A stretch of DNA of 64,000 bases from Cotesia glomerata (lineage: Eukaryota > Arthropoda > Insecta > Hymenoptera > Braconidae), in contig NC_058160.1 of the NCBI RefSeq assembly GCF_020080835.1, positions 3,968,001 to 4,032,000 on the forward strand. The letters are read 5' to 3'. Made by a program: the position numbers and the translations under genes. The notes below the pieces were generated by a model. That model did not search any database. It saw only the letters and a list, made by a program, of their open reading frames with translations, and was not told where the DNA came from. Numbering within the stretch: position 1 is the stretch's first letter; every line of letters starts with the position of its first letter. Below, piece by piece: positions 33,037-46,460 of the stretch.

Positions 33037-33396
33037 TAGTAAAACGGTTGACTCTACACGCTATCCCAGCAACTTCTACTGCTAATTTGAAATGCAAAGT
33101 ACTTTAAATTACAAAAATGATGACGTTTTTGACCTTAAAACATAGTTTTACAGATATTTTGAACAACTTAAATATCCAAAAGAAAACTATACTTTGAACT
33201 CTTTCGAACTCCAGAAGTAAAGTTTATATTTAATAAAGAACTTATTTAAATATATTTGAACGACAGTAACTTTCATACAAATCAATCGATTTTTTATGTG
33301 ATAGAACGTATACAGCATAGTCAAGAAAGCTTTAATAAAGTTATCTAATAGAAATTCGATCAGGTGACGAATTAAAAAATTATATTGATAAATCAT
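33037..33396. mobile_element. diverged AACTTCC-type element, cut by gap
   Basis: AAAACGGTTGACTCTACACG and GCAACTTCTACTGCTAA echo the start of the insertion at 3394-4258, and later blocks (CAGTAACTTTCATACAAATC) align to its middle. The right part is lost in the N run. Confidence 0.5.
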
Positions 33397-33496
33397 NNNN
33401 NNNNNNNNNNNNNNNNNNNNNNNNNNNNNNNNNNNNNNNNNNNNNNNNNNNNNNNNNNNNNNNNNNNNNNNNNNNNNNNNNNNNNNNNNNNNNNNN
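33397..33496. other. assembly gap (100 N)
   Basis: Exactly 100 N, the usual placeholder for a scaffold join of unknown size. Confidence 0.99.
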
Positions 33497-33978
33497 CTGC
33501 TCTCTAAACATGAATTAATGGTTTTTCACTTATTTCAGCGAGTGAATATTCACTAATTGTTAATGCTAGAATCGTACCACGCAGAATTAGTGAATACTCA
33601 ATATATCAATAACTAGTGAATTTAGAAATTCACAGATACAATAAGTAGCGATGAATTTCACTAATTTGCTACATTGAATATCCAGTTCTATAATAGTGAA
33701 ATTAAATAACTTAATTTGAATAAGAAAAAATTCACTAAAATAAAAAGTAAATTTTTTCACCGTTTCCCATAAGTGAAAAAGTGCACTATTGGAATAATTG
33801 GAAGTTAAATTTCAATTTAATTGAAAAATTTCAATTTTTATGAGGAGAATATTTTGCAATTAAGCGAGCGTAATTTCATAAAAATATTAGTGATTGCAAT
33901 AGTTGAAATGGTAAAAATCACTTGTTGGGTTTATGAAAATGTTTCAATCACCCCAGTGGATTAAAATAATATTACAGC

Positions 33979-34695
33979 TACACAGAAAAAAAGGTTTACT
34001 TGAGGCAAGAAAACATTTTTCTTCCAATTATTTTCTCGAGCAAAAAACAAATTTTGATGACATAAGAAATTTCACTTACTCCAACAAAATTAATTATTTT
34101 GCTTTAAAAAATACATATTTCTGATCCAAGAAAATTTATTTAAGTCAAGGAAAAATCTTTCTTGTTTTGAGAAAATCTCAGCCTCTTGCACCAAAAATTT
34201 AGTTCTTGATAGAAGTTAATTTTCTTGTCTTGAAAAATTTCTCTCCTGCTCCAAAAAATCTAAATATCTCTGATAGAAGTAAATTTTCATTTATATTTTT
34301 AATGATTAACATGTCAAATGGGAAGAACATGTAATAAGTTAAATTCCATCATTTTTTCATTCAATATGTATAATCTGCACGGTAAAATAATATAAAATGG
34401 GTTACATCAAAATATTCAAGAAAAAGGATTTTCTCCAAAGGTGAGAAAATTTTTTCTCTTTAAGCTGCTTCCCCTAAAGTATCTAAAAATCTTGGATCAA
34501 ATATAAAAACTTATTGCATCAAGTATTTATGATAATTTAAATTAAGAAAAAATCACTTCCAGCAAGAATAGTAATTCCTCAGTGCAAAAAATCTTTACTT
34601 TGGCCAACACAACTTTGGTCTTCCTTCAGGCACCCTGAAAAATTTTCTTGAGTCAAGAATTTTGTTCTCCAGTCAAAAAATTTTACTTTCTGTGT
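33979..34695. mobile_element. CACAGA-type 0.7-kb element, nested copy
   Basis: TACACAGAAAAAAAGGTTTA at the left and TTTCTGTGT at the right. It aligns throughout to 39078-39721 and 14261-14957, with substitutions as well as indels, so it is an older copy. Confidence 0.7.
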
Positions 34696-35089
34696 GGTGA
34701 AAAATTGACTAATTGGATAAGTATAGTTTTATAAAAATATAATTAAATTTAAGTAATCTAACAAGTTAAATTTACTAGGAGAAATAATAAAATAATTTTA
34801 TGGAATGAATAATAGTTTATAAACTAAAAAACTAGTGAAATCATTAGTTTGAAGTTACAATCATCTTATACTAATATATAGTATTACAATCATCTTTTAA
34901 ATTAATATGGTATTACAAAACATTAATAAAAATAATAACTAACTTTTTGGTTTATTTCCGCACTCGAGAATTTTAGAACAGGCTTTAGATTTTAAAATGG
35001 AATCAGTATTTTGTTCTTTTCGTTTCAAAGCTGCCTTACTATACTTTCTTTTCTTCGATGGGCTTAAGTTGAGTTCGCATTGTATTCAA

Positions 35090-37621
35090 ACGATATTCCA
35101 AAACCCACTTTTTGAGCATCGGTCATAGTAATGTTCCCTGGAAAATAAATTAATTATAAATAAAATTGTAAACTTAAATCTTGTCAGAAAATTAAAAATT
35201 AAAAATTCCACGGTCAAAAAATCAATCATCGGTATAAAACATGTGTACAATTACCCAGCCATCGTTTGAATACCGTTTATTTTAAAGCGAGGAAACTTTC
35301 CGTCACTATAGCTTTACCAAAGCAATTTTAGCTTGTTCACAGTGGGTAACTAGAAAGTAATACGATTTATTAAATTTTTATCTATAAAATGCTAATGATG
35401 GTCTTTAATTATTTGTTTTTATTTCAACTTACTGGCTACCATGATAATCAACTTAACTCAACCACAAGGGTGCGTGCAGGAAGCTTTTCTCTGGACATCA
35501 TCGGCCGCAGACCTCAAATTTGACACAGCAATTTCCGGACCTCCAGCACTTGAATTCAATGTTGCTAAGGAGTAATGCCATACTTCTGAAATATTAAAAA
35601 AAAAGAAATATTAAGACTGATGATAGATTCTGTAAAGAAATGATAACTGATAAAAAAAAACTATTACCGAAAACTTTTGAGTGTCTCGTACAACTGACGG
35701 TCCCGCACTAGTCTCAGCAGTTGCGGATGATACATTCAGAGAAATTACTGGCAAGTTGGTGGTAAGAAATTCGGTTCTATTATACCAGTAGTTTCTTTAT
35801 TGGTTCCAACATCGGCTGCTACCTTTGCTAATAATTTTAATAGCATTATTCGCGGACCCATTTTTATTCCCATCTGCTCTAAATTTTCTTTTGTTAATTC
35901 AGCAGAAAAACGTTTCCGTCCAATGCACTCATCTAAAGACAGATAAAAATTAATATTTATTTATGATTCAATAATCATTAATAAATAATTTAATTATTCA
36001 TAATAATGTTTAAAAATATAATTAAAGGAACAAACCCAAAGAATAAAATATTTATACGCACCAAAGAAATAAGTTAAAGAAATGAGTCATAATAAAAATA
36101 TGACGTAGAACTTAAGCATATAAGATTATGAGAATTTGTTGGATTCCAAGCACATAAAGGTTTAAAATGAGCTAAGCAAGATACGGCGGTGAAACGGTTT
36201 ATCAGGTTCTTCGCAATGTCTTTCAATGTGGTAATGGCGTGTAATGTCACATTAAATTCCACCGTAATGCAAGTAGATGAAGTAAGGAAATGAACTTCAT
36301 TACCATTCAGAATAACAATTTCCTTTATTTTTCCAAACTGAAATGGCAAACCGTTAGGGTTAACTAGCGAAACCTCTCAAACATACATAGAGCCCAAGAC
36401 GAAACTCAACTCTACGAAAAGAAGCACATGTATAGAATTCAATTCGGAATTGATTTGTTGGTGGTAGAGAATTTTGTATACTATAGTAAAAAAGCTCTAA
36501 TTTATGAATTCCAGTTTTTGGATCCTAAAGGATTCACTATTTCCAATTCATCGTAATAAAGTTGTATTCGCAAAAGTATGCGGATACTGTTGAAAAAATT
36601 CGTGCATTTCAGCATGCTGCCCATCAAGAAAAGAGCTTAATATACCTTGTGGTGATTTTTGTTCATTCAAAATAGCTTCTAAAACACTTGGATTGGAAAT
36701 TATTAACGTAAGAGTATCTATGATTGGTACATACTGACAGGTTTCTATCACTGACGTAGGTTTATACGTACCAGACTTTTGTCAAATTTTTATCCATTCG
36801 CTGCCCAAGTGGAATTTCAACAGGCCTAATATATTGACAAGAAGACTGCTCTAAAGCTGTGATTTGATCCTCGAATTTCCTAAGTCCATTAAAAACATTA
36901 GATAAATCAAAAGCCTTCAAAATATTGTTAGCTTCATCATTTTCCATCAAATCTTGATCAATAAAAAACTATTTATTTTATCTCTCAAAAAACCCAATGT
37001 ATTCACCAATAATTCTTCACATTCGTCTATTATGTCTGTTAAAGTTGATGCTGTCATTGAAGCCTTACACTGGAATCGGCCAATCATTCGTACAACGTAA
37101 CGACGTATATCAAACACTTGATTATTATTATTATTATTGTTATTATTAGTATTATCATCATTATTAACATTATCATTATTGATATTGTTATCAATATTTA
37201 TATGATTATTCTCATTGTCATCATTATTACCGCGTTCATTATTATCTTCTACATCAATTTCTTCATGCTCACTGTTACTGTCTTCATCACACAAATGAAT
37301 TTTTTTTATATGACGTCTTAAAGATGAAAAATTTAAAAATCTACGACAACAACCTTGTTGATCACATTTAAATCCCTGATCACCAATCCCGCGACTTACA
37401 GTTAGTCCATGATTATTTAAAAATGAAATTTCAATCCATTCAATTCACCACTTATTTTTTATGACAGATAAAACATTTTAACTGGTCCATAATAAATGAG
37501 TACACTAAAAAGTTTAGAAAAATAACTTACGTCTTAATTTATCTAGAGTATCGTTATCCTGTATTATATCTGTCAATTTTTGAACTAGCCCGTTGACTGA
37601 TAAATCCTTATATTCCTCCAT
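35090..37621 (-). pseudogene. transposon-encoded C2H2/SAM-like protein, frame-disrupted
   Basis: Reading the minus strand, a short first exon starts with ATG near 37621 (MEEYKDLSVNGLVQ) and ends in an R-GTAAGT donor near 37532. A C2H2 finger (CDQQGCCRRF...RRHIKKIH) follows at about 37290-37370, then an acidic, Asn-repeat tract and an MTASTLTDIIDECEELL helix. Further islands are YVPIIDTLTLI, LYYDELEIVNPLGS near 36550, HKLELFYYSIQN near 36500 and FGKIKEIVI near 36330. A SAM-like FSAELTKENLEQMGIKMGPR follows at about 35900. The order matches a widespread uncharacterised animal protein type that I know only as transposon-linked. At least four frame changes break it. Confidence 0.55.
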
Positions 37622-38914
37622 ATCAATATTTCTGTAGTGAAAAAAAAAAAATTTTTATAATTATCAAATTGGAAACAAAATAAAGTTGAGTGTGACAATG
37701 ATACTAAGAGTTAGCCGACGTTTTTTAATGTTTTGATTTTTTTTTAATAATTAAATTGGAACAAAAATAATATTTTAAAAGCTTACATTTACAGTTTTAG
37801 AAGTTTTTACAAGTGAAATTTTTTTTATTTTTCGTAATCAAATTTTCAATAAAATTCTAAAAATTTTTAAATGTCGGCTAACTTAATTTTCATGAGTGTG
37901 AAAAATAAATACACAAAAAAAAGTAGAAAAAACAATTTTTGTATGACTTTTTTAATGATACTGAAATCAGTGGGCGGTTGACAATTTTTTACTATTTTTT
38001 ATTAATTAAATTATAACTAACAAAATATTTTTCAAAAATTGCACTTATAATTTTTTAAATTCTCAAGATGTAGAATTTTTATTTTTTTTTTTTTTTTTTT
38101 GTAATTATTTTGTCGATAATAAAAATCCTAAAAAAATTGCATCAGAATGTCTGCTAATTTCATTTTCATCTTTTTACGAATTTTTATTTATTAAATAATA
38201 TCTATTAATAATTATACTTATAAATTAATAAATATTTATTATTATTCAAATGAACTTGTGAAAGTATGATATAAATTATAAAAAAAAATGACAAGTTAAA
38301 ACGTTCACCAAAACTTAACCTCATAATTTTTAACTTGAGTTATACTTACAGAATCCGACATTAACGTTACAAATAAATGGTATTTTATCAGTAATTACAT
38401 GATAAATAAATACCAAAGATTTTTATATTCTTATATCCTTTTTATTTAAAGAAAAAACTTTAAATTATTTTCCAAAAAGATGCTTGAATGGTTTTTCTTA
38501 GCTGAATACCGTAATAGTATACCTGTACTTAGTTGAATCTTTTGTGTTGAACACAGCAGTATGCTAAAGTATCGAAATTTAAAGTCGGTTATTCAGGCTT
38601 ATCGATGGACTCACCAAGCGACCATCACGCTGCATGTGCGAGGTGGCGCTGCTGTTGCTTATAGTCTTCACTTCTTCCAAAGTGAACAAACAAAAACTAA
38701 AAATTGATTTAATTGAAATTTTAAATTGAAAATTATAATTACCTGGTAATGACACTAATTAATTAGCAAAAATCATTAATTTTTCAGTAAAAGAACTATT
38801 AAATTGATTGGTGAAAATTCATTCTAATTTATTTGTAAAAAACACTGAATTTTGGTATGCCACAGCTGCACTTTAGCAATTAGTGAAATTTTCACTAATT
38901 TATGTTTAGAGAGT

Positions 38915-39014
38915 NNNNNNNNNNNNNNNNNNNNNNNNNNNNNNNNNNNNNNNNNNNNNNNNNNNNNNNNNNNNNNNNNNNNNNNNNNNNNNNNNNNNNN
39001 NNNNNNNNNNNNNN
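38915..39014. other. assembly gap (100 N)
   Basis: Exactly 100 N. The contig to its right starts inside the GGGGAGG-TIR element, at sequence already present from about 14199. Confidence 0.99.
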
Positions 39015-40192
39015 GAAATTATCCGAGAATAAATTTCGAAGTTATTTGAAAAAGACATTCTTTTAGAATGGTTAGTTTACACAGAAAAAAGGTTCACTTG
39101 AGCCAAGAAAATATTTTTCTTCCTAATTATTTTCTTGTGCGAAAAAAAAATTTTCTTTTTGACACAAGAAATTTCACTTATTCCAACAAAATTAACTCTC
39201 TTGTTTTAACAAATATGTATCTTGATCCAAGAAAATTTATTTAAGTCAAGAAAATCTTCTTGTTTTGAGAAAATTCAGCCTCTTGCTCCAAAAAATTAAA
39301 TATAAAGATAGAAGTAAATTTTTATTAATATTTTTATTGATTAACATATCAAATGGGAAGATCAAATAATGTTGAATCATTTTTTTTTCATTCAATATGT
39401 ATAATTGCACGCTAAAATAATATAAAATGGGTATCAAATATTCAAGAGAAAAATTTTCTCAAGGTGAGAAAATTTTTTTCTCAGCTGAAGTAGGTGGCAC
39501 TGCTTCCCTAAAGTATCTAAAAATCTTGATCAAATGTAAAATTTATTGCATCAAGTATTTATGATAATTTGAATTAAGAAAAAATTACTTCCACCAAAAA
39601 TAGAATTTCAAGAAAAAATTTTTATTTCCGGCAACACAACTTCAGTCTTCCTTCAGGCACTTGAAAATTTTCTTGAGCCAAGAATTTTGTTCTCCAGTCA
39701 AGAAATTTTTCTTTCTGTGTAAGATTTTTCTTCGACACATTAGAGGTTTACACTCACATACACACACGCCGACAGATATCCTCGTAGGAATATTAAAAAC
39801 TAGTTCCTAGGACCTTAAAAATGTGAAGATCAGATTAGAACTTGATTTTCGAAAACTGGCATGGAACCAATGACTCCCCGAATTTTTTTTTTTTTTTAAT
39901 TATTCATTTGTAAAGCGAGAACTTAAAAATTTAGAAAAAGTAATCGTAGATGTGAAAAAAAATTTATTACGATGCACAATGACGATAAAAATTACTGTAA
40001 GAAAAGTTAGAAAAAAAAAATTTTTTTTGTTTTTTTAATTAAAAAATTTTTTTTTCTTTTAAACTGTAAGAAATGACTTTAAAATATATTTTAGGAAGCT
40101 GAAAGAGCTTTTTGGAAAAAAAAAATTTTCTTACGAAATTTTGGGGGTACCCCATTTTGCCACCCCTACCCCATTTTGCCCCCCCCCTCCCC
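39015..40192. mobile_element. GGGGAGG-TIR element, right portion (clean copy)
   Basis: It repeats 14199-15402 with far fewer indels and then continues through the true end. CCCCATTTTGCC occurs twice, 17 bp apart, then CCCTCCCC followed by TA at 40193. Together with 13506-14198 it would give a complete TA-flanked element of about 1.9 kb. Confidence 0.65.
39078..39721. mobile_element. CACAGA-type 0.7-kb element, clean copy
   Basis: TA-CACAGAAAAAAGG ... TTTCTTTCTGTG-TA with TA on both sides. Word-level palindromes (CAAGAAAATTTTCTTG-like) recur inside. It is the reference copy for 14261-14957. Confidence 0.75.
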
Positions 40193-40540
40193 TATCTTAA
40201 GACGAAAAAATTTTTTCAGTTAAAAATTTTTTTTAAACCAAGATAGTCAGTGTTTTTCTGAATATTCTTCCAAGTTAAGAAAGTCAAGGAGGAAAGTTAA
40301 GTAGTTCAACAGTATAGTGCATGATAAAAATATTGTTTTTCTCAATCATTATATATATCCTCTGATTAACAGAAAAAATTAAAATTTTACTAATCTACTT
40401 TAAAAAAAATTCTTTCCCATAAGTGTTTTACATGTTACGGATTTCAAATGTATTGATATGGCTCTAATATGAATCTCATATTAGTGTCAAAATATGAGAT
40501 TCATTATGAGCTTCATAAAGATATATCATTTTTACACGGG
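40193..40540. mobile_element. right part of CCCGTGTAAAAATGAT element
   Basis: Ends ATATATCATTTTTACACGGG at 40540, the inverted counterpart of 13147. An internal ATATGAGATTCAT/ATGAATCTCATAT hairpin lies near 40465-40505. Confidence 0.65.
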
Positions 40541-40695
40541 TAATAACTAGGAAAATTTTCACACCCCAAATTTTTGACTTATTGTCCAATTAATCACTAC
40601 CATCCGACTGACTCCCCCAAAATCAATCTAATTTAATCCAATTAAAAATCAAAGCTCTGGGTGTTGGGTGTAACCAGCCGGGTTGTAAGTCAAAG

Positions 40696-40730
40696 TATAT
40701 AAAAGTATATACACGACATGTAAGTCCTGG
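40696..40730 (+). promoter_or_regulatory. TATA-box promoter candidate
   Basis: TATATAAAAG at 40696-40705 lies just upstream of a GC-rich island (about 40730-40910) that has no long open frame and could be a 5' UTR exon. It is a candidate distal start for the + strand Oatp gene, which needs an upstream UTR exon, but the 18-kb distance makes this speculative. Confidence 0.3.
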
Positions 40731-43700
40731 TAGTATCTCAACTCCGGCGATTCGGTTTCGTTTGACGTACACACCGCGGGTACACCAGACTCACCAGTAT
40801 GACTCTCGCTTCAGTTGCGCGTGGAACGCGAAACCGTGAGCATCGATAGTGTGGCGGGGGGTATTTATTCCGCGGTTGCCCATCCACTCCCGCATGCTTT
40901 CTCAAACTTATCTGTAATTGTCATACTTGATAATCCAAAAGCTCAGGCTCCAATAACTCAGGCCTATTATTTTTCCTGATTAATTTAAAAAAAAAAATTA
41001 AAGCTTAAATTGCCGGCGAAAAAGCCGCGGAAAATTTTTATTTCTGTCACAGAAAATCCAGTGGATGAATTTCTGTGATATTTAATGACTTTTAATTGCT
41101 AAAAAAATTTTTTCTTTATTTTTTAAAAAATAAATAAAATTGTAAATATATTTTATTTTACATGGGATGTGATTGACCGAAAGCGCAGTGATAAATTTTC
41201 AGGCAAAAACAGCCGGGGGAGAAAGGAAAGACAAAACGGAAAAGAAGTGTTATCTCTAATCTCTGGTGGTGTATGTGCTCCAAAACGAGGAGATAACACA
41301 ATCTGGCCAGTGAATATATCCACGAGTTCGCAACTTCAACTCGGGCATAGGATGTATTGAAGCGTATAGCTAAAGAAGATACATGCTGATCGAGGCCGCG
41401 AAAACCGGCCGCGAGTTGTCGCCGATTTCCGAGTCACAATTTAGATTTTATTTGTATATTTACTACCCGGCTATTTATTAGTAATTAAGTAATCCTGTAG
41501 AATATAACAGAAGGGAGACAAATATCAATAATAATTAATTTTACGGGCGTAAATAAAGTCGTTTAAACATTGAATGTATGGACCAGGTGACAGAAAGCAC
41601 ATACTGACAGGTAATGTATACATTAATGTCAATCATTATTTATTGCGGGAATATTTTAAAAGAGATAATAAATTATACGGGTTGGATCTTTATTCATCCT
41701 CCTTTCAGGAGATTGTGTCAAGTTATCGCTGTTAATTCGGGGTGTTACTTAATAGTTTGTTTTTTGCTGAGTTTCGGTTAAGCGATAGGCAAAAAAGCCG
41801 AGGGTCAGCGTTAATGTGTTTTGGTAGTTATTCGTAGTTTTTTTTTTTTTTTCTATTTGCGATGATTCAGTGGTTCTTTTTTTTATCTTACGAATAGGGT
41901 GGAATTTTTTTTATTGGACGGATATAATTATAATTTTTTTTTTTTATTGGGATTGTTGGTAACTTTTTAATAAAATTTTATAAGATGTTTGTTTAAAAAA
42001 AGTTATATTAATATAAATAGACTTCTGATAATTTTTAATTCTTTTTAACAAATAAATTATTGTTAAAAAATCTTTAGTCACAAAAATTGCAGCAATTTAA
42101 AAAAAATTTTTCCGGAGTCATTTATTTAAAAAAAAATAAATCAAAAAGTTTCAAGCGGTTAAAAAATTTGCAACATTATTATTATTATTCTAAATTAATA
42201 ATAATATGTCAAAAAAAATTTTACATGAATTTTTATTACTATTATTAATTTAAATCTAAAAAATTCGAAAATAAATTAATTTTTCCGGTTAATTGAAGTA
42301 AAAGTCCACTTTACTTGCCAAAAAAATTCTTAAAAATAAAAAAAAAAAAATAATGAATAAAAAAACAAATTCGCTGAAATTTATATTTTTTCAATACACA
42401 ATAAATAAAAGAAAAAATACATTTTGGATAAAATGATAATACCCGCGATAAAAAATCTTTACCGTTACATGTCCGAAAGCTGATTTTTTATGTTAATGAT
42501 AAATTTAAATAAACCAATGAATATTCCTGATGGAGAAAGACACTTTCCAAGCTACAATCTGCATCCACTGGTAAATTCTTAAATTAATGTACATTTATAC
42601 CCACACCAAATACACACACATGTGTTTTTTATGTTTATTTACGTTTTTTTTTCTTCGGAACTTTCCACTTGAATTTTAACCCAAATCATGTGATAATATA
42701 AATTCAAGCGTGTTTTTTCTGGTAGCGTGAACATTTGTTGTTAAAAAGAGCGAAGTGTAAAAATAAATATAAATGGTTGAATAAGTAGCACAAAACAAAG
42801 TCCAAACCAGGGATGTTTATAAATAATTGAATTTAACATTTATTGAATACACTTTAGATCGTCAGTGAGTACATTACTTGTTACTGGTTACGCATTATTG
42901 CGTGTGTAATTTTTTTATTGTTGGGATGACGGTTTTATTGGCAAGAATATATTTCAATCAACCCGTCCCCGATATATTAGCATGACGCTATGCCCGAATA
43001 TTAGTAAGTGATAAAATGGGTTATTGAGCTGCGAATATATTTTAGACCCGAAATTCGAGTTCAAGGTCTCGCCGGGTACCCTGACCTTGCGACCCTCCAA
43101 GGCGTCCGTTCATTGTAACCTTCACCACGTCCATATATCCTGACTCAAATATATAATTGCCGAATTTTAGTTTCTATTCTAAGACCGGCAGTCTCTTGAA
43201 TTAATCTCGAAAATTTTTTATAAAAAAATTTTATCTCAGCTTTGAAAAATTGAGATTTAAATTTTAGTCGAAATAATTATTTTAATTAAAACAGGGTAAA
43301 TTTTTTTCCAATTTGATAATTTTGAGAATTTTTATGCCTTAAATTTGAAAAAAAAATAACTTTTAAAGTTTTTATTGAGCATTTTGGATGAAATATTGAA
43401 AATACGGAAAAAACATAAGAATTAAAAAATTAAATTTCCTACAAAAAAAAAATTCTTATTTTTTTTATATCTCGCATTTTTTAATCAAAATAATTATTTT
43501 AACAAAAACAGAACAAATTTTACTTCAATTTGATTTTTTTAAAATTCAAATATTAATTAAATATTGAGATAAAGAAATTATTCACTCAAAAAATGGTCCA
43601 AATATCTCAGAAGAATTCGATTTAATTAATGATACACTGCGGTATATTAACGAAAAGTAATTTCGAAAGATTATCACGAGATCCAGATCCCAAATGAAAG

Positions 43701-45826
43701 TAACAATCCGTGTTAATAAAATATAATTACTCGTAATAAAAAGCTATAAATCTTGAGAAAGAAACAGAGTTAATAATAACAACAATTATAATAAAATAAT
43801 AGCATTTAACATTATAGAAAGTAAATTCGACAGAACAATAATGCGAATCGTGAGAAATGAATCTTTCGAATTAATATTCGCCGTACATTGATACTCATAT
43901 ACGTATACAAATATATATGAATGTATATAACATAAGTAGGCGTGTGGTATAAAAGATATATATCTCAAGGTATGTAGCACGTTGGATGATCGCGACCGAG
44001 AAACGAATGTTTGCCTCAGCTTGTGAGTCCGCTACCTCGTCGAAGGCGAAGGCTTAAAAAGCGAACACAACTCAAATGCGATACACTTTTCCACTTTCTC
44101 TGTGCCCGAGATCCTCAATGCTCTTTACTTTTATTTTCTCACTGTATTGACCGAGTCTAAATTTTTTTTTTTCAATTTTAATTACTCTTATTTATTTATT
44201 AATCTTATTCCAAAATTTCTTTTGAAAATAATAATTAAGTATTTTTTTGATTCATGGTAATTTTTTCAATTTTAGTTTTTAAAATTTCTGAAAGATGGCG
44301 TTAATTCACAGTTCTTAAAACTATACGTGAAAATGACGTATTTTATGTTAAATAAACGGATTTTTATGACAAATAACACTTGGAAGTGTTAAAAATTAAG
44401 AAAAATATTTAATACTTTAGTTTTTACATATTTTTATTAATTTAAAAGTCTAAATAAAAAATTTTTATCAGAAAAAAATATTTCATACCAAAATAATTAT
44501 TTTTATAAAAAAATAAACTTGATCCAAAAAAATCTTGAACCAAGAAAATTATTTTGAGTTCTTTTTCCTTAAATGAAGCAAAAAAATTCTTGATTTAAAA
44601 AATTATCCTTGGCTTGAATGATTTTTTCTCTTTAATAATTTTTTTATCAGCCCCAGGATACCGATTCAATACAATTAACGATTATTCCAAATGAAACTCT
44701 TAGTTTCGACTGATCGAGTGTGCATTACAACCACAAGCTATACCGGGTGAACGTCTGAAGTTTCACTCTCAATAATAATAACTCTCTCCTTCCTTATCCT
44801 CTCGTTACGCTCCTTATCACTCGCGTTATCGCTATATTACGTACACCTAATTACCAATATAAGTATGCGTAATTACTTCCTATTAGACTGATAGTCTAGT
44901 TGATCCAGCTATTATTTAACCCACCGCGGACTCGAGATGCTCATTCCGATTAATAAACATATCGCAAATTAATTAACCGGCCGGATTATCATAATTATCG
45001 TCCTCATTATTATTAATTGCGTAAATATATACATATGTATAAGTATACTTATATATGAGCACCACTGGGAATGTTCCCATTTCTCCTTCAGTTAAAGTAC
45101 CCTGTTGGTTAGGTCTACTAGCTCTACGGTTGTATAACAGCAATGAAAGTACTCTTCCGCGGAGCACCGCGTTCAGCGTATGGTAAGGGGAACCACCTCG
45201 ACTCATCTATAAGATCTACTTTTGCTTCTCTATTTAAATTATGTTACGCGTGAATTACGTCTTGTAGATGTAATATCGTAACATACAACTGTAGTAATTG
45301 TAATAAGCAATAATTGCTTACAAACGTTTAATTTACTTAACTATTGATGTTACTATTATTGATATTTTTAATTTAAAAATTTTATAAGTAAATTGAAATT
45401 TAAAACTAATTATTAGTAGACATAAAATTTTTTTTTCAATTTCTCAAGTCTTTTGTAACAATTAATAATAAATTAGGTTTTAAATTATTATTAAAATTAA
45501 TTTTTAAATTAAGAACCAAATCATTATCTAGTTACTCTAAAAATGGTCATAGCTTCTAAAACATTAATTTTATCAAAAATAAAAACATAAGAGATCAAAA
45601 TTTTTGCTTATGAAATTTTCTATAAAAAAAATATTTTTGAACATTATTGAAAAAAAATTGCAGCAAATATGTCATGAAATATTTATTTTTTAAAAGCTAT
45701 TATAATAATAATAATTTATACAATATAAAAATCGTTTATGCCTGGAGGGAATACAGGCTAACGATATTATAAATAATTAGATGAAAATTCGTGCAATAGA
45801 CTGGATAGCCAGCAAAATTCAGATTT

Positions 45827-45859
<33 letters not shown>

Positions 45860-46460
45860 ATAATAATAATAATAACAATTAAAAAATAAAAAGACTTTAT
45901 TTAATCATTTTAATTATATTAATTATTAATTCATTTACATTAAATATACGTAGCTATTATTGTACGATTTTCCTGTTAAAAGTTTGAAGAATATCATAAA
46001 ATTAGATTATCTACAGACTTACTATAAATGTACGATATGTACAAATCAATATTTCGAAAAAGTTGCCTTGGCAACCGAACCTGAAACTTTTATGAGACAT
46101 TAATAAAAAAAATAACTTTGTCGATAAGAAAATAATAAAATCTATACTTAACAATTTACATCAATTTTATATTTTTAACTTTTGTTCTTCGACTTTATAA
46201 ACAAAAAAAACCCAAGTTTATTGAACGCACAAGAATATACTATTTACTTTATCAATTAACTTCAGTTCATTATTTCATTAAAAATAAAACTTTTATCACT
46301 ATAAATTAGTGTTATAAATAATAAATAAAACCGGGTTTCTAATTCTATTATAAAAAAATATTTCAACCAAAAATTGATCTTAAAATTAACTAATCAATTT
46401 ATTAACCATCAAATTAAAAAAAAAAAATTAAATTTCAAATCGTAATATTCAAATTAATTG
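40731..46460. other. non-coding stretch, with scattered GC-richer islands
   Basis: GC-richer islands lie at about 40731-40920, 41380-41450, 43020-43150, 43980-44110 and 44690-45210. The rest is AT-rich. 43200-43530 belongs to the hairpin repeat seen at 12780-13145. 44500-44655 is a decayed CACTGA-type element with CAAGAAAA words and a TTTTTTTATCAG end. A (AAT)n run lies at 45835-45880. No exon with supporting splice sites or domains was found. Confidence 0.45.

Larger units (their letters stand above)
33497..38914. mobile_element. 5.4-kb inverted-repeat DNA element filling an isolated contig
   Basis: CTCTCTAAACATGAATTAATG at the left edge is the imperfect reverse complement of CACTAATTTATGTTTAGAGAG at the right edge, and both abut N gaps. 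The subterminal zones are full of AGTGAA/TTCACT palindromic words (33530-33790 and 38755-38905), likely transposase-binding sites. It carries a broken zinc-finger gene on the minus strand (35090-37621) and a nested CACAGA element. Because the ends touch the gaps, the target site cannot be seen and the superfamily is not assigned. Confidence 0.65.

Noticed and set aside
37118..37321. Plus-strand Ile-rich frame
   Set aside because: It is antisense to the Asn-repeat tract of the minus-strand zinc-finger gene.
33497..38914. Polinton/Maverick element
   Set aside because: No DNA polymerase B, retroviral-type integrase, packaging ATPase or capsid motif is present, and 5.4 kb is too short.
38852..39049. 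Open frame crossing 38915-39014
   Set aside because: It exists only because the 100-N gap has no stop codons.
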